DNA of 64,000 nt, taken from NCBI GenBank assembly GCA_021234155.1, contig JAJEKV010000132.1, positions 992,001-1,056,000 on the forward strand, written 5' to 3'. Every line of letters starts with the position of its first letter. Position 1 is the first letter of the stretch. Position numbers and translations under genes: made by a program. Source of the stretch: Isoetes taiwanensis (Eukaryota > Streptophyta > Lycopodiopsida > Isoetales > Isoetaceae). Of this stretch, positions 34,495 to 46,000 are shown piece by piece. The notes below the pieces were generated by a model that saw only the letters and a list, made by a program, of their open reading frames with translations, was not told where the DNA came from and did not search any database.

Positions 34495-35302
34495 CGGACA
34501 TAAATCTTGACCTGATCGTATATAAATTTAACAATTCCATCAATCTTGCACTTCATTTTCTTTGTCACATTCCCAATATTGCAATCTTCTTGTGCCATTC
34601 CCATCCCTTCGTCGTTTGTCATGGTTCTTGTGTGGTTTGGAGTGGTTAGAGCTGATGGGAATGGAATCTGGTTCATGATTGCGTTTTACTTGACGTGGCA
34701 AGTAGTTTCTAAAAAAAGATTTCTTAATAACGCTATTATGTACATGGGGAAAATCAGTTATATATTTGAAATGCGATACATCTCTTACTTTACATTTGAC
34801 CAAATGTAGGACACCCTAGCATTCTTTAACTCTAAGTGGAATGAACACTAGGATGCATATATGAAACAAAAATGCTTGTCTAGTGGCAGAATTTCTCCTG
34901 CTGATAAGTCTATTTTTTATATAACCATCACAGAGATGAGGAAGGTACAAGGACTAGAAGATGAAGAATTGACATCAGTCCTAGACAGATGCATCAGAAA
35001 AGAAGTCCTCTACAAGTCCTCTTGGGCTTATTAATAATAAAGTCTAGTGATTTTGTGATAGTTTAATAAAGTTTAGTGACTTTGTGATAATTCTTTTGGC
35101 CACTTTCTCTCGTAATAGTTCTTTACATTTTGGCCACATTCTCTCTCTTTGACTAGGAGCTATTTTTTCTCTTTTGCTTCTTGAGCCAAAGATACATGGG
35201 CTTTGCTTGATCTCTCTAGCCAACATCCATACTACATCGTCCTCTTAACATCATCCCAAAACAATTCTGCGACAGTCAGAATTAAACCTTTTCCCCATAG
35301 GA

Positions 35303-36036
35303 TTGAAACTCTCCAACCCCCTCTCCCTCCCCACCAACCAACCGAGGGTGGGCATCAATTATGCTTTGCTTCCATCTTTTAAACTAGTCGAGGGCCCTCA
35401 AGAATCCCTTAGCTTCTTCAACCTTTGCTACCCCTCCAATTCCAAAGCTCCTAAACCCCTACTTTATCCGGGCAACCCCAATGATAGAGGGAACCGGAGG
35501 AGCCTTGCATTCCTTCAACCTATCCCATTGACATTCACGCCGATGACTCTAACACCCCCTCCCCTCTTTCCAAGGCGGACATGGCATCGAGACTTCTCCT
35601 GACAGAGTATGTAGACACAATCCCCATTCGCAAACCAAATGATACTGGCAAGATCAACATGTATACGTTGAAAAGGGAGGTGAGAGAAAAAACATGTGCA
35701 ATAAGTGTGGCCCGTCAGATACAGGGCAGATACACCCACGTAGCAGCAAACCATGTCAATCCATCATCACCATAGCAGCAAACCATGTCAATCCATCATC
35801 ACCAGCTACACCGGACCAGACACCTGAGGAACACTGGAAGCAAATTCAAGTGATGGTGGAGGGAAACGCAGCCCAGATTGTATCTTTGGCAGAAGAAGTG
35901 CAGGTTTCTAGTCCGAACTGCTCAAAAATGAACTGACAACAAAAATGCAGGGGATTTCCAGCATGGAGACCCGCATCCAACAGCTTGAGGATGGCCTTCG
36001 CCTAGCACATGTTGAGAGACAGCAAGATAGAGCGTG
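35303..36036 (+). pseudogene. Coiled-coil ORF remnant (possible LINE ORF1-like)
   Basis: Several short + frames lie close together. The most meaningful is near 35,810-36,030. It reads EEHWKQIQVMVEGNAAQIV, SLAEEVQV and, after a frameshift, METRIQQLEDGLRLAHVERQ, a heptad-like coiled coil. A 37 bp piece with AGCAAACCATGTCAATCCATC is duplicated in tandem at about 35,743-35,805. A Pro-rich leader precedes it. Similar coiled coils occur in LINE ORF1 proteins, and a LINE lies just downstream in the opposite orientation, but the connection is unproven. Confidence 0.35.
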
Positions 36037-36396
36037 ACTTTCAAATCTCTAAACCAAGATCTCCAATTCAACATCATATTCTGGGACAATCTTTATAAAA
36101 GTTTATCAGCTTCAACTTCAAATCGGGGCGAGCTCTCCCAAATAAGTGGTTGTAAACCGAGTGTTGTTTCTGTCTTTTTCTCTTGGCTTTGCCTTTTTCG
36201 ATATTTTCTTGTTGGCTGCATTGCTTGGCTCTCCAATTGTGTAATCCTAGTTGCCTATTGCTTGCATACTAGATCTGTTGCATAGGATCTTTCCATGAAG
36301 AGGCTTTTTGCAGACTTTAGTTCATATATTTATTTATTTATTTGTGTCTAGCTCTCTTAGGGTCTTGAGAGACCATGGAGCCTGTGGACTCTGTAT

Positions 36397-38340
36397 TTAC
36401 AATTTCAACAATAGAGAACGGTGTGCATCCACCGCTCTCATATAAGCACCTAATTTCATAGGTGGTAATGCTAGTAAGGAGTAAAAATCTGAAACTTGAA
36501 TGCCAAATTGTTCTCTGATATCCTTGTAAGATGCGCATTGTAGAAAAGTGTGATGCTCGTCTTCAACACAGTTTGACTCACATACTTTGCAGATCCGTTC
36601 TTCTACTGGAATTTTGAACCAACGACCTGTCTCAATGACCAATCGGTGGGAACCAGTTCTATAGCGGGCAATCAGTTGCTTATGCCATCTTGAGATATTT
36701 GAATTGAGATAACCTTGGCTCTTGTATTCAATCAAATGATTAACATTTGATCTGTGATAGCGCATGCGTTTTCCTGGAGCAGCCCAAAGCCGATCTACTA
36801 CAAGTGTCTCAAGTAATTCTCGTGTCTCAATCTTATCATTCGGCCAGTTTGACTCAGATATTCCCCATTTGTTTGCCCAATCTCTCAGATCTTTCATCCA
36901 TCTTGTTTGTTCAGAGCATAGCATGGCTTGATGTGGAAGCCGGGGTATGCATGTTGCCTCACTCGTTTGCAAAGTTTATGGCTTGAAATAACGCCCTGCT
37001 TCCATAGGAAACAAGCCGCCTTCTACCAGCATTATAGCATATGGGATTTAGGTTTTAATCCCCCAATTCCTCACATGAAATGTCTTTTGAATGGATTCAA
37101 CCTCTTGCCACAACCTAGAAGAAATGCTTGGCCCCAAATGGGTGAGCCATAAAGTAACACAGTCCTGAACTAGTGTTTTGAACGGCCCGTTTTCTTGAGT
37201 CCCCATTCTCAGTGAGAGCTGATTTATGACAGTTTGAAAGCATACCATATAGTGTTGCCTTTACTTCCTCGCTACTCTTGATTTATACAATCTTTCCATT
37301 TGTAGTTGGACGAGAAATCAATCCCCAAGTATTTGTAACAATCCACTTTGTTGTTTCAATTTCACATCCCACGGTATGTAAAGCTTGGCGGTCTCGTGCC
37401 AAATACCATTATCTTGGATTTAGAGATGTTAATGAGCCATTTGTTTTGTTGCACAAAATGATTCCAGCCCATTCAAATGGTCTTGCAAGACTTGTTTTTG
37501 TTAGCTAGTAAAACCACATCGTCCGAGATAAAGAAGAAGGTTGCACAAGGTACGCACCCATCTTTGTACCAGATAATCCATCTTTCTTTCAGCCGGGCTT
37601 CAAGTTCATCTATGAAAATACCAAAGAGCGTGGGAGACAAGGGCAGCCCCGTCGCACACCAATGGTGCTCTTAATTCTTGTGGTCTACTTCACATGAAAG
37701 TTTGATCAAAACCTCTCGATAAAGCTGGGATCTTGATCTCGATATCATGAGGAACACCTATTTGTGCTAGTCTCTCACCTAGTTTTCCTTTGGAGACGGT
37801 ATCGAAGGCTTTTGGCTAAGTCAATGAAAGCAACATAGAGAGACGCCATGGGGATTTAGCTCTTTCTATCAAAGACCAAGTGAAAGTGCATGATCTAAAA
37901 GTGCTATGATCTTTCCCGGAAGCTTCGCTTGGAAGAGAGAGCGCTTTGCCTTCATCCTCTGCCGGTGAACTTAACTTCCTTTCCAAAGAACCGCCCAAAA
38001 CCTTTGTAAAAGTAATCGCCAATTAAAATGGTTCTATAATTGTCGGCTACCTTTTTGTCTCCAAAGCCTTGAAAATAGGGTGCACACGATTTGTCTTCCA
38101 TTCGCCGGCATCCCCCGTGTTACACACATATTTACCATCTTAGTGGCGCATTTTAGTGTCCTATTGCCTCCCCATTTCAGCAATTCCACACGGATGCCAT
38201 TAATATCATGAGCTTTGTTATTAGACATATCCGCCAAAACTTCTTTAACCTCACATTACGCAAAAAAGATCTACATGAGAAGCTATAATTGGCATTTCAT
38301 CGCAGATTTTGTTTGTAATAAATATCTCGACTAAATTTAG
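36397..38340 (-). pseudogene. LINE reverse transcriptase and C-terminal zinc motif
   Basis: NNKAHDINGIRVELLKWGG and GMPANGRQIVCTLF (38,237-38,034) form RT blocks 1-2. Further on, GCPLSPTLFGIFIDELEA and FISDDVVLLANK (37,650-37,490) form blocks B and C. The catalytic box reads ISDD rather than YADD, so the first position is unusual. The last open frame (36,972-36,397) holds RYRTGSHRLVIETGRW, ERICKVCESN and VEDEHHTFLQC. Many frame breaks lie in 37,700-38,030. Confidence 0.8.
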
Positions 38341-38593
38341 CAAAGCTTTTGGTCCAAATTAGCTTGCCGAGATTTGCTTTTTAGCGTGATCCAAAAGGAT
38401 CTAGGCTCATGCTTAAACTGCTCAACCATTTCTGCTTGCTTTTCCTTAAGATAGATATGCTTTTTATCTTTCAATAACTTTCTATACCATGCAGGTTTAT
38501 AGATGCAGTTTCGTGGCAGCCTATTTCTTGCTTCCTGGCACTCAGAATCCCACCATGCATTGCATGGTTTCCCTGCAAGCGTCTTTTGGAGAC

Positions 38594-39570
38594 TCAAAAA
38601 CTTTCTTTTGCAGCAAGAAGTAAGAAACTTGTGAATTTAGGAGCATCTGTAGCAATTGCATCTGACCAAGAATGATTAGCAAGAAGTTCCTCTATCTGCG
38701 TCCTATATTCACTACTTAACTTAAAATTAATTCTTAGCTTTGGGGAAAATGAAGTATGCTGCGTGTCCTTCATATGTATGTTGAGTACCAGATGCAGTGG
38801 AGCGTGATCTGACTCTATCATCTTCTCGCCTACAAAGCAATCTGAAATATAATCCAAGTTTCGTGCCAAGATGTAATCAACTGTGCTTGCACCAGTATGA
38901 TTGATGCATGTAAAACCATTTGAACGCGGGAATATCTTTATTCCATTTATGATTTTCAGCTGGCTGACTGTGCCCAATTCTAACAGTGATTCTCCAAACA
39001 TGTTAGAGATTTTATCTTGTGAAGATCTGATATAAAACTCATCTTCAATTTCATTTAAGCGCACATCCGAGATATCTTCGAATGCTTTGCATTGCTGATC
39101 TCCTGTGCGGGCATTAAAATCCCCAACTATAAATACCTCTCCCAATGAGCAATATGTTACTGCGTCTGAGCAAAGATTAGCAAATGGATCATCTCTGTTT
39201 AAATCACAATGATTATATACCTTTGCATTATTTGGTGCGAAATAGCAAAGTGCAAAGTAGAAATCAGCTCTCGTTGTTTTCATTTGAAGCCACATATACT
39301 GATTGTTTCCATCTTGCTTCACTATTTTTTAGTTCTCGTACAAAATCGACTGCCAGATATTGCTAGACCGCCAAACCCGCGGCCTACACCTGGTGTTTTA
39401 TCATTGTACATTTGGCCTACCAGCTCAAAGCCATGAATTTCAGGTAATGGGCGGAATTGGTGAGCCCAAGTTTTCGTAAAGAATAATAAGTCTTGGTCTT
39501 TCCATACGCTTGCAGTAGCTTCAATTTTGGTTTGATTCAAACCATGTGCATTCCATATGCTCATTCTCAA
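38594..39570 (-). pseudogene. LINE apurinic-type endonuclease domain
   Basis: MRMSIWNAHGLNQTKIEA starts the domain. It continues with VFIVGDFNARTGDQQ (GDFN box), STVDYILARN (the D-Y-x-L box) and MIESDHAPLHLVLNI (the S-D-H catalytic box) near residues 180-200 of the second frame. One stop near 39,322 separates the first ~80 residues from the rest. The enzyme nicks target DNA to start target-primed reverse transcription. Confidence 0.88.
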
Positions 39571-39599
39571 GACCCTGCTTTCCTATGTACGTTTTCTGT

Positions 39600-39990
39600 T
39601 TGTGACGATTGCCTTGCCTCCCTAATCTAAGTATGCGACAAAGCCTGAAGCTCTGGCCTCTTTAACCTTGGCCCATTCCTTTTTTCTAATTTCTAACTGA
39701 GTAGGAGTTAGATCGACATCCAGCCAGATCTTTTCCCCTTTCAAAGAACTTCTGTTGTGGAGGATACGGTCTTTGCCTCTTTATCGCATATCTTTCATTC
39801 GCATTAGGAATGGGGAAGTATAGAACCCGGGTTTGCCAAGTCTTCTGGCAGATATAAAATTTGGATCATTCAGGTGCATGATATCTGCGAAAAAGTTTTG
39901 CACTGTAGCTGAACCTTCTTCATCTTCACTTTCTTGGATACCTGAGATCTTAATGTTCTTTGCCCGGGATTCTAAATCGGCTCGCTCACG
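39600..39990 (-). pseudogene. LINE ORF1-like segment
   Basis: Reading through stops, - strand fragments give ADLESRAKNIKISGIQES, NFISARRLGKPGF and a final LTPTQLEIRKKEWAKVKEA. These match the order of an L1-type ORF1 RRM plus C-terminal domain (R-I-x-G-I-P, H/R-R-L-G-K, then R-x-x-W). The region is heavily interrupted. Confidence 0.5.
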
Positions 39991-40060
39991 AGATGTCTCA
40001 TTGATGTAGCTTCATCTCGTTTTGAGTGGTTCGGGCAACCAATGTTGCCGATTAGACTCA

Positions 40061-41640
40061 AGGGCTTCAATGGAAACACGGTTTAGGTTCGAATGGGAGG
40101 TGTGGCCGGGCTTTGTCACGGGGCCACCGTGAAGATAGACCGGGCGCCCATTCATACAATTGGTTCCGATCGTATTTTTCTATTGGGTTTCAATTTGGGT
40201 CCAGAAGTTTTGTTAACTTGATGGCTTCAGGTTCATCGGATCCAACTTCCGCTGGCACTTTTTCTTAATCCTCACCGTTTCATCTTGCCCATTCTTTGGG
40301 TTTCATCCCGCGTCCTCCGATAAAAGCCCCTCTGCTTGCCGGTCCATGGCCGCCATGCATCGTTGGTGAGCCCTGTGATTCGTGTGCTCACATTCATGTT
40401 CTATGGTTTAATCCATTAGGGGTTGTTTTTTGGTTGTTGTTTATATATAACACTTGGCATGTGTTCGGCACTTATGTTGGTTGGGTATATTAGCCAATTT
40501 TAGTTATGGTTAGGAGGGGTCTCAAACATATGGATTTTTCGAGTTGTCGTTTCAGCCCTTTCAATTAGTTCGATGGGTGGCGTTTACGTTGGTAAGAAAA
40601 TTTTTGCTTCGTCTCTGTAGTAAGAGGCCATGGCTCCTATCTGTCTATGTTTCATCATTGGCATTTAGGCATGACTCATAAGTTATAGTATAGGAGGTAT
40701 GTATGTTTACCTTATGGGTTTACATTACTCTTATGGGCCTTACAACATGGGTGTTTGTCGTTTTCACTCTTGCATTTTCTTTGTCACTTTTTTATAGCTT
40801 TTTCCAATATTTGGCTGGATCTGTACACTTGGAATTCTTCAACAAAAGGAAAAGCTTGTGCAAAAGATTCTGCAGTCTAAATCAAGCGGGCATCCATTTC
40901 ATTCAGACGAACAAAGGATCAAAGCTACTGCCCACAAAATGGAGCCCATAAAGGGATGCTAGCGCTGAAAAAAAAAAGCTCAAATCTTGGTAGAAAAGAT
41001 CTGGGCATTAGATTTGTGGAGAACAAAGGCATGCTAGAAACAAGTTCATGTACTATTTGTGGTTGCAAACCCCGTTTGATCCGTCTAGCTTTTCTCGAAA
41101 ATAAGAAATATCAATAAGGGCAAGCATTTTGATAATTTAGATAAAATAGGAAGCCATTTTTACAATTTGCCCTAGTATAAAACGTGAGGTGCCATTAACA
41201 AACAAGTTATCGAGTTTCAACTTCGAAGTTATATATGTCACATTACGCAATTATCATAATGTAATCCACGTAAGGGTGGGATTACTGTCTTTTTTTGTGT
41301 GTTTTAAAACCAGTAATTTTATCTCCACCACAAGATTACAAGATTCACAACATTACTCTTATTTCATACATTAACAAGACAAGATTCACAATATTAAAAT
41401 CAGCATTTCAAAATCATTTCAAAATCATAGTTTCACAGCAAAATCATAGTTTCATAGTTACAGAGCAAAATCATAGTTTCATAGTTTTACCAATTTGATA
41501 GTTTCAACAACTGAACATTCTGAAATTTCTGAAAACAACTGAACATTATGAAACAACTGAACATTCTGATTAAAGAGAAAACACAGCTGAAAGTCAACTG
41601 GATCTAGATATCAGGCTTCATTTTTCTTCTTCCACCTTTT
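40061..41640. other. Non-genic interval with short AT repeats
   Basis: No gene recognised. At 41,400-41,490 the words CAAAATCATAGTTTCA repeat three to four times with small spacers. CAACTGAACATT(C/A)TGA repeats near 41,511-41,567. A short inverted repeat GTAATCC...GGATTAC at 41,261-41,285 also occurs at 49,183-49,208. Confidence 0.5.
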
Positions 41641-41650
41641 TCGTAATAGC

Positions 41651-41956
41651 TCAGATAGCTCCAACAAACCGATTCATGTCCATTCCAATATTAATCGTGC
41701 GGTTCAGGAAGCTTCCTTGAGTGTTAATGACAGGACCTGAATACTTCCCAATTGCTTTAGCACTTTCAGGGAAACACTTGCTAAGCTCGTCATAAAAAGC
41801 TGCATCATATACGTCCTCGTCGACCTCAATAACTGGCACAGGATTACTAACAATGTCTCGAGACTTCTCAATGGTAATTTGCTTAGCAGCAATCTCACTC
41901 GTACTTTCTGTACACATGCGTACACTGCATTGATGATCGCAAAGCACTAGCATCAC
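41651..41956 (-). CDS. Unassigned ORF downstream of the recombinase exons
   Basis: An open - strand frame of about 100 codons. It holds a Thr/Ile/Lys-rich region and an acidic centre (VIEVDEDVYDAAFYDELSKC) followed by NTQGSFLNRTINIGMDMNRF. I recognise no domain. It lies directly after the stop of the Crypton-like C-terminal exons, so it could be the end of the same transcript or an independent remnant. Confidence 0.3.
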   Translation of the reverse strand: MMLVLCDHQCSVRMCTESTSEIAAKQITIEKSRDIVSNPVPVIEVDEDVYDAAFYDELSKCFPESAKAIGKYSGPVINTQGSFLNRTINIGMDMNRFVGAI

Positions 41957-41959
41957 CTC

Positions 41960-42550
41960 CTAAGCGCATATCATCACAACCCGGTATGTTGAACTATCTT
42001 TAACACGCAGAATTGTTGATGTTGTCACATTTCCATTCAATTCTTGAAGAACGTTCCTGGAAGAAGTCCCAACAGCATTCTGCTTGGAAACTTCATCTGC
42101 AAAACAGAAAGGAAAAAAATATAACAAAAGAAATAACAAAAACAACAGAAGGTTCAAAGACATTACCAGAAAGGACATCCTTGTATGCACGCATCTGCCC
42201 ATCAGAATTGATTGGTTGACTAATTAAATTCATACATGCATTTATTTTCGACTCTCCAGTTCGATCGTACCTGCAAGAAACATGTTACCAAAGGCAAACA
42301 GAATAGACAAAACAAAATAGATAAAACAAACAAAATAAATTATGAATTACCTCTCATAACCTGGCGCGCTTCTATGCCTAGTAATTGCCATGCCTACGTC
42401 AGAAGGAACACTAGCAGCTGAAAGACGTGAAACTAATGAAACCCTGCCAGACTTGTTGCAGACTTCAGTGTCAGGATGGATTGTTGACGCCATTGTATTG
42501 AGCCACTTCGTAATAGAATTAATACCAACAGGTGTCACAGCATACCACAC
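41960..42550 (-). CDS. Crypton/KIAA1958-type tyrosine recombinase, catalytic C-terminus (3 exons)
   Basis: Three - strand exons have canonical GT-AG introns and compatible phases: 42,550-42,351, 42,270-42,177 and 42,094-41,960. They read VWYAVTPVGINSITKWLNTM, VCNKSGRVSLVSRLSAASVP, ITRHRSAPGYERYDRTGES and ...NGNVTTSTILRV before a TAG. This matches the box II/box III layout of Crypton-derived tyrosine recombinases (NHSLRATG..., TGHRS..., YERT). The conserved Arg and the nucleophile-region Tyr are present. The first His is Lys, and the Gly of GH is Arg (RH). No upstream N-terminal exons are found on this strand. The matching N-terminal half lies at 50.2-55.5 kb on the other strand. The proposed role is DNA strand exchange in Crypton transposition or a domesticated DNA-binding function. 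Confidence 0.6.
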
Positions 42551-42599
42551 CTGAAACAGAAAACACAGAATTAATTTCACCAAGATCTTGTTCTTTCAT

Positions 42600-43057
42600 A
42601 ATTTCATCTAAAGCTCCAGCTGATCATTTGGATGGAGAATTTATAATATGAGTTGTATAACTTAGAATTATGCCTTTTTGGACAAGCATGCTCAGATTCT
42701 ACTGTTTTAAGTATGGCAAATTTATGTTATGAGTGCATTTACATATGTATGATTTATTTTTCAATTTTTCTAAAACTTTCGGTTTTTTTTTTCCGTTTCG
42801 GTTTTCGTTTTCTAACTTGCCGTTTCATTCCGTTTTGGTTTTCGGTGAACTTTTCCAAAGATATTTGGGATTTCCCAAATATTGTAATTGGCCAGCTAAA
42901 ATATCTCGATCAATTGATGCTGGAGCATTGCTGCAGCCAAAAACCTCACATTGTTGTATCTATGGCTGCATCCCAAGGTCGATAATTGTCAGTTCACTGC
43001 CTTAGCAACGCTAATTCGGTTATATTACTTCAGGAACTCGCTGTATATATGTTGCAG
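42600..43057. other. Interval between recombinase exons and HCS gene
   Basis: AT-rich with a T-run near 42,783. It should contain the HCS promoter or its first exon, but I could not find a transit-peptide exon. The two neighbouring genes are divergent (recombinase -, HCS +), so this is a shared upstream region. Confidence 0.4.
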
Positions 43058-46000
43058 GGAAATCTGCCGTGTGTATGGAGCAATTGATTCAGAGTCGTGG
43101 ATCAGGATTAAAGCTACCAGAAGGCGGCACTTTGATGCATGCATCTCAAATGCCTCCGCTCGCCGAGGAGAATTTCTCTCTTGAACATTATATGAGCAAC
43201 TTAAATACTAGAGTTTTTGGAGGAGTTCTGCTTTATTCCCCTTGTTTACCCTCAACACAGACGATTCTCTCAGAGTAACCTGTTTTTTGCTTGTATGGTA
43301 TAAAAATGTGAGAACTTAGAGTTTAGGAAGTTTATAGGCAAAATTGATTCTTTGAAAGAGCCATGTAGTTTAGCTGGTATTTTTGTTATTTACTGGGTTT
43401 AGTGTACCAGAAGTCTTAAGTTCTACATTGAAAAAATATATGAATGTTCATGCTTGCAGGAACTTTCGTGCCTTCCCTGAGGGCACTGTTTGTTTGGCAG
43501 ATATACAGAAGAGTGGAAAAGGTACAGCTTATAATGTAATATCCTCAGTGTGCCATTAGGATCTGAATGGGGAAATTTTACAGGCCGAGCTGGAAATGTC
43601 TGGAGCTCCCCACCAGGTTGCCTCACATTCTCCTTCACGCTGCAAATGAAGGATGGTCGGGCAGTTCCGTTTGTCCAGTATATTATTTCTCTAGCTGTCA
43701 TTGAAGCCATTGATAGTGTGTGTAGTGATAAGGTAATTCTCATCCGAGCTGTAAATGGAAAGATGTAAAAAAAGCTTATGCATATGATGAAAATGGAAAG
43801 ACGTAAGAAAAGCTTATGCATATGACGAACTGCAACGCTTCTAGCCTATATTATCCACCAACCAAACTTATGCATGAGGAAGTGCACGGTTTCTAGGGCA
43901 TCAGAGGTGATACATGGTTGCCATGGTCTATTATCCAACCATCCAACACATAAAATGCATCTCTTTGAGTCCATGAAAGTTGTGCTATACTATGTTTTTC
44001 TTCTCTAGTTTTCCTGCCAGCATGAAGGTAGATACTCGCAACATAGTTTGAAAATTGAACTCACTGCATTTAAAATGATAATTCTGCAGATCTAGGCATC
44101 AATATAATGTGACAATAACGGTAACTGCCATTTTTATCTGTTTATTAGGAAACCCTACCAGCAACAGGAATCTTGATTATACAGTTGATGTAGGGGACGT
44201 GAGAATCTATAAGTAGACACTTATTTGCAACTGCTTGAACCTGCAGGGCCTGCCAATGATTGACGTGAAAATTAAATGGCCAAATGATCTCTATGCAAAA
44301 GGATTGAAGATTGGAGGAGTGCTATGTACATCTACATACAGTGACAAGAAGTTCAATATAGTTATTGGTATGATGATTAGAGCATCTTATAAACTATGGA
44401 TAAATATATATATTTGTACCAAGTTTCAAAAAATTGGGAAGTAATATTCCAAAGTTTTGTTTTTGCAGGCGTTGGCCTGAATGTCGAGAATTTGGAGCCA
44501 ACAACTTGTCTAAATGCACTGTTGCGTGATATAAATCCTCAAACTACTATTCTGACGAGAGAAGAGTTGCTTGTGGCAATCTTATCAAAATTTGAAGAGT
44601 TGTTTCAAAATTTTAATCAAAATGATAAGTGGTGTTATTGCAGTTTAAGGATGACATTAATGAGTTAAAGACTTATATCTGAAAGCTCTCTTGTGCTTGA
44701 CATTAGTTCTCTGTGGTATGATACCAATGAAGACTTAGTGCGAAGTTATTTTGGCGTTTATATGACTTTCTACTTACTATGTGTAATGGATTGAGTTATT
44801 TGACAATGGACCTGATATTAACTACTATATGCTGCTTCCATACAGGTTTCACAGCCTTGGAAGAGTCATATTACAAAAACTGGCTACATAGGTATTCAAT
44901 TGTTTGGCTAGATGTTTCATTATTAAATTTGATAGGGACCCTTATATTCTCCGAGACTAAATAAATACATCAGTTCTTTACCAATTAGGAGCATCCTCCT
45001 AGCTTGAAAGTGCCAAGGAAAGCATAATACATATGTTCAGCAGTGAAGAACAAAGAAAGATACAATGAGCTGCACGTCATCTGTGCGCCACATGACTTAA
45101 CTAGATGAATGTGACTCTGGTCCAAAATAGGATGCCGCGGGAGCAACAAGATGAGTCATCATGCCTAGTCATCTGACATGTAGGATAACGTCTTAACTTC
45201 CCCCTGTGATGACTAGCATGACTGCATAAAACCACATGAAAGAAAACAATGCGATGACTAGCATGACTGAATAAAACCACATGAAAGAAAACAATGATGC
45301 CACGGCAGCATCAAGATGAGTCAGCATGCCTAGTCATATGACATGTAGGGTAATGTCTAACATCCCCCTGTGATGACTAGCATGAATGAATAAAAACATG
45401 TGAAACAAGAAAGAAAACAATAACAAAGCTAACATAAGACAACACCACACCCCAAAAAAAAAAAAAAAAAAAAAGAAAAAAACCAACGGGGGAACTGAAC
45501 ATCCTGTATGACTAGAAATATGGGGAGTCGCATGTATATAGCTCTTCATTTGGCTGAATGAGCTGCTGGAGAGCGGTTTAGTAAACCCGTCAGCCATCTG
45601 ATGCTTTTGTTGAACAATATTGAAGATAAAGATATCCATTTTTCAACTGTTCTCTCATGAGCAAAGTTTAATGTCCATGTGCTTGATTTGGAGATGCTTT
45701 TAAAGTCTTTGACATGCTGAATGGCCCCAGTGTTATCACAGTATATTTCTGCAGGCTTAGCTTGTATTCCAAGATCTTCATAAAGATGAAGTAACCAGTT
45801 CAATCTTCTAAACAGTAGTAGTGCAGCACATATAATCCTTCACTTTTTAAGATACCCTTGAGCCACATCTGCAGTAAGAGAAGACTCATTGTGTATTGCT
45901 GGAGATGAATGAACTAGAGAACTAGGCTTGCTTTGCAGCACATATAATCCTTCACTGTTAAGATACTCTTGAGCTGCCAAGAATGTTAATATCAATATAG

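Larger units (their letters stand above)
36320..40060 (-). mobile_element. LINE (non-LTR retrotransposon) with ORF1, endonuclease, RT and (AAAT)n tail
   Basis: In - strand order: an ORF1-like RNA-binding region (about 39,990-39,600), an endonuclease (39,570-38,594), a linker, RT (about 38,300-37,300) and a C-terminal Cys/His-type motif (36,972-36,397). A 3' microsatellite follows, read on - as (AAAT)4 at about 36,328-36,345. Stops and frameshifts interrupt ORF2. The clade is not clear. The C-terminal motif SHRLVIETGRW...ERICKVC...VEDEHHTFLQC is of the type I associate with animal/algal LINEs rather than typical angiosperm L1s. Confidence 0.85.

Noticed and set aside
34540-34809. Open frames on both strands near 34.5-34.8 kb
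   Set aside because: Short, overlapping and without motifs. They could at most be an upstream exon of the Cys-rich gene, which I could not support.
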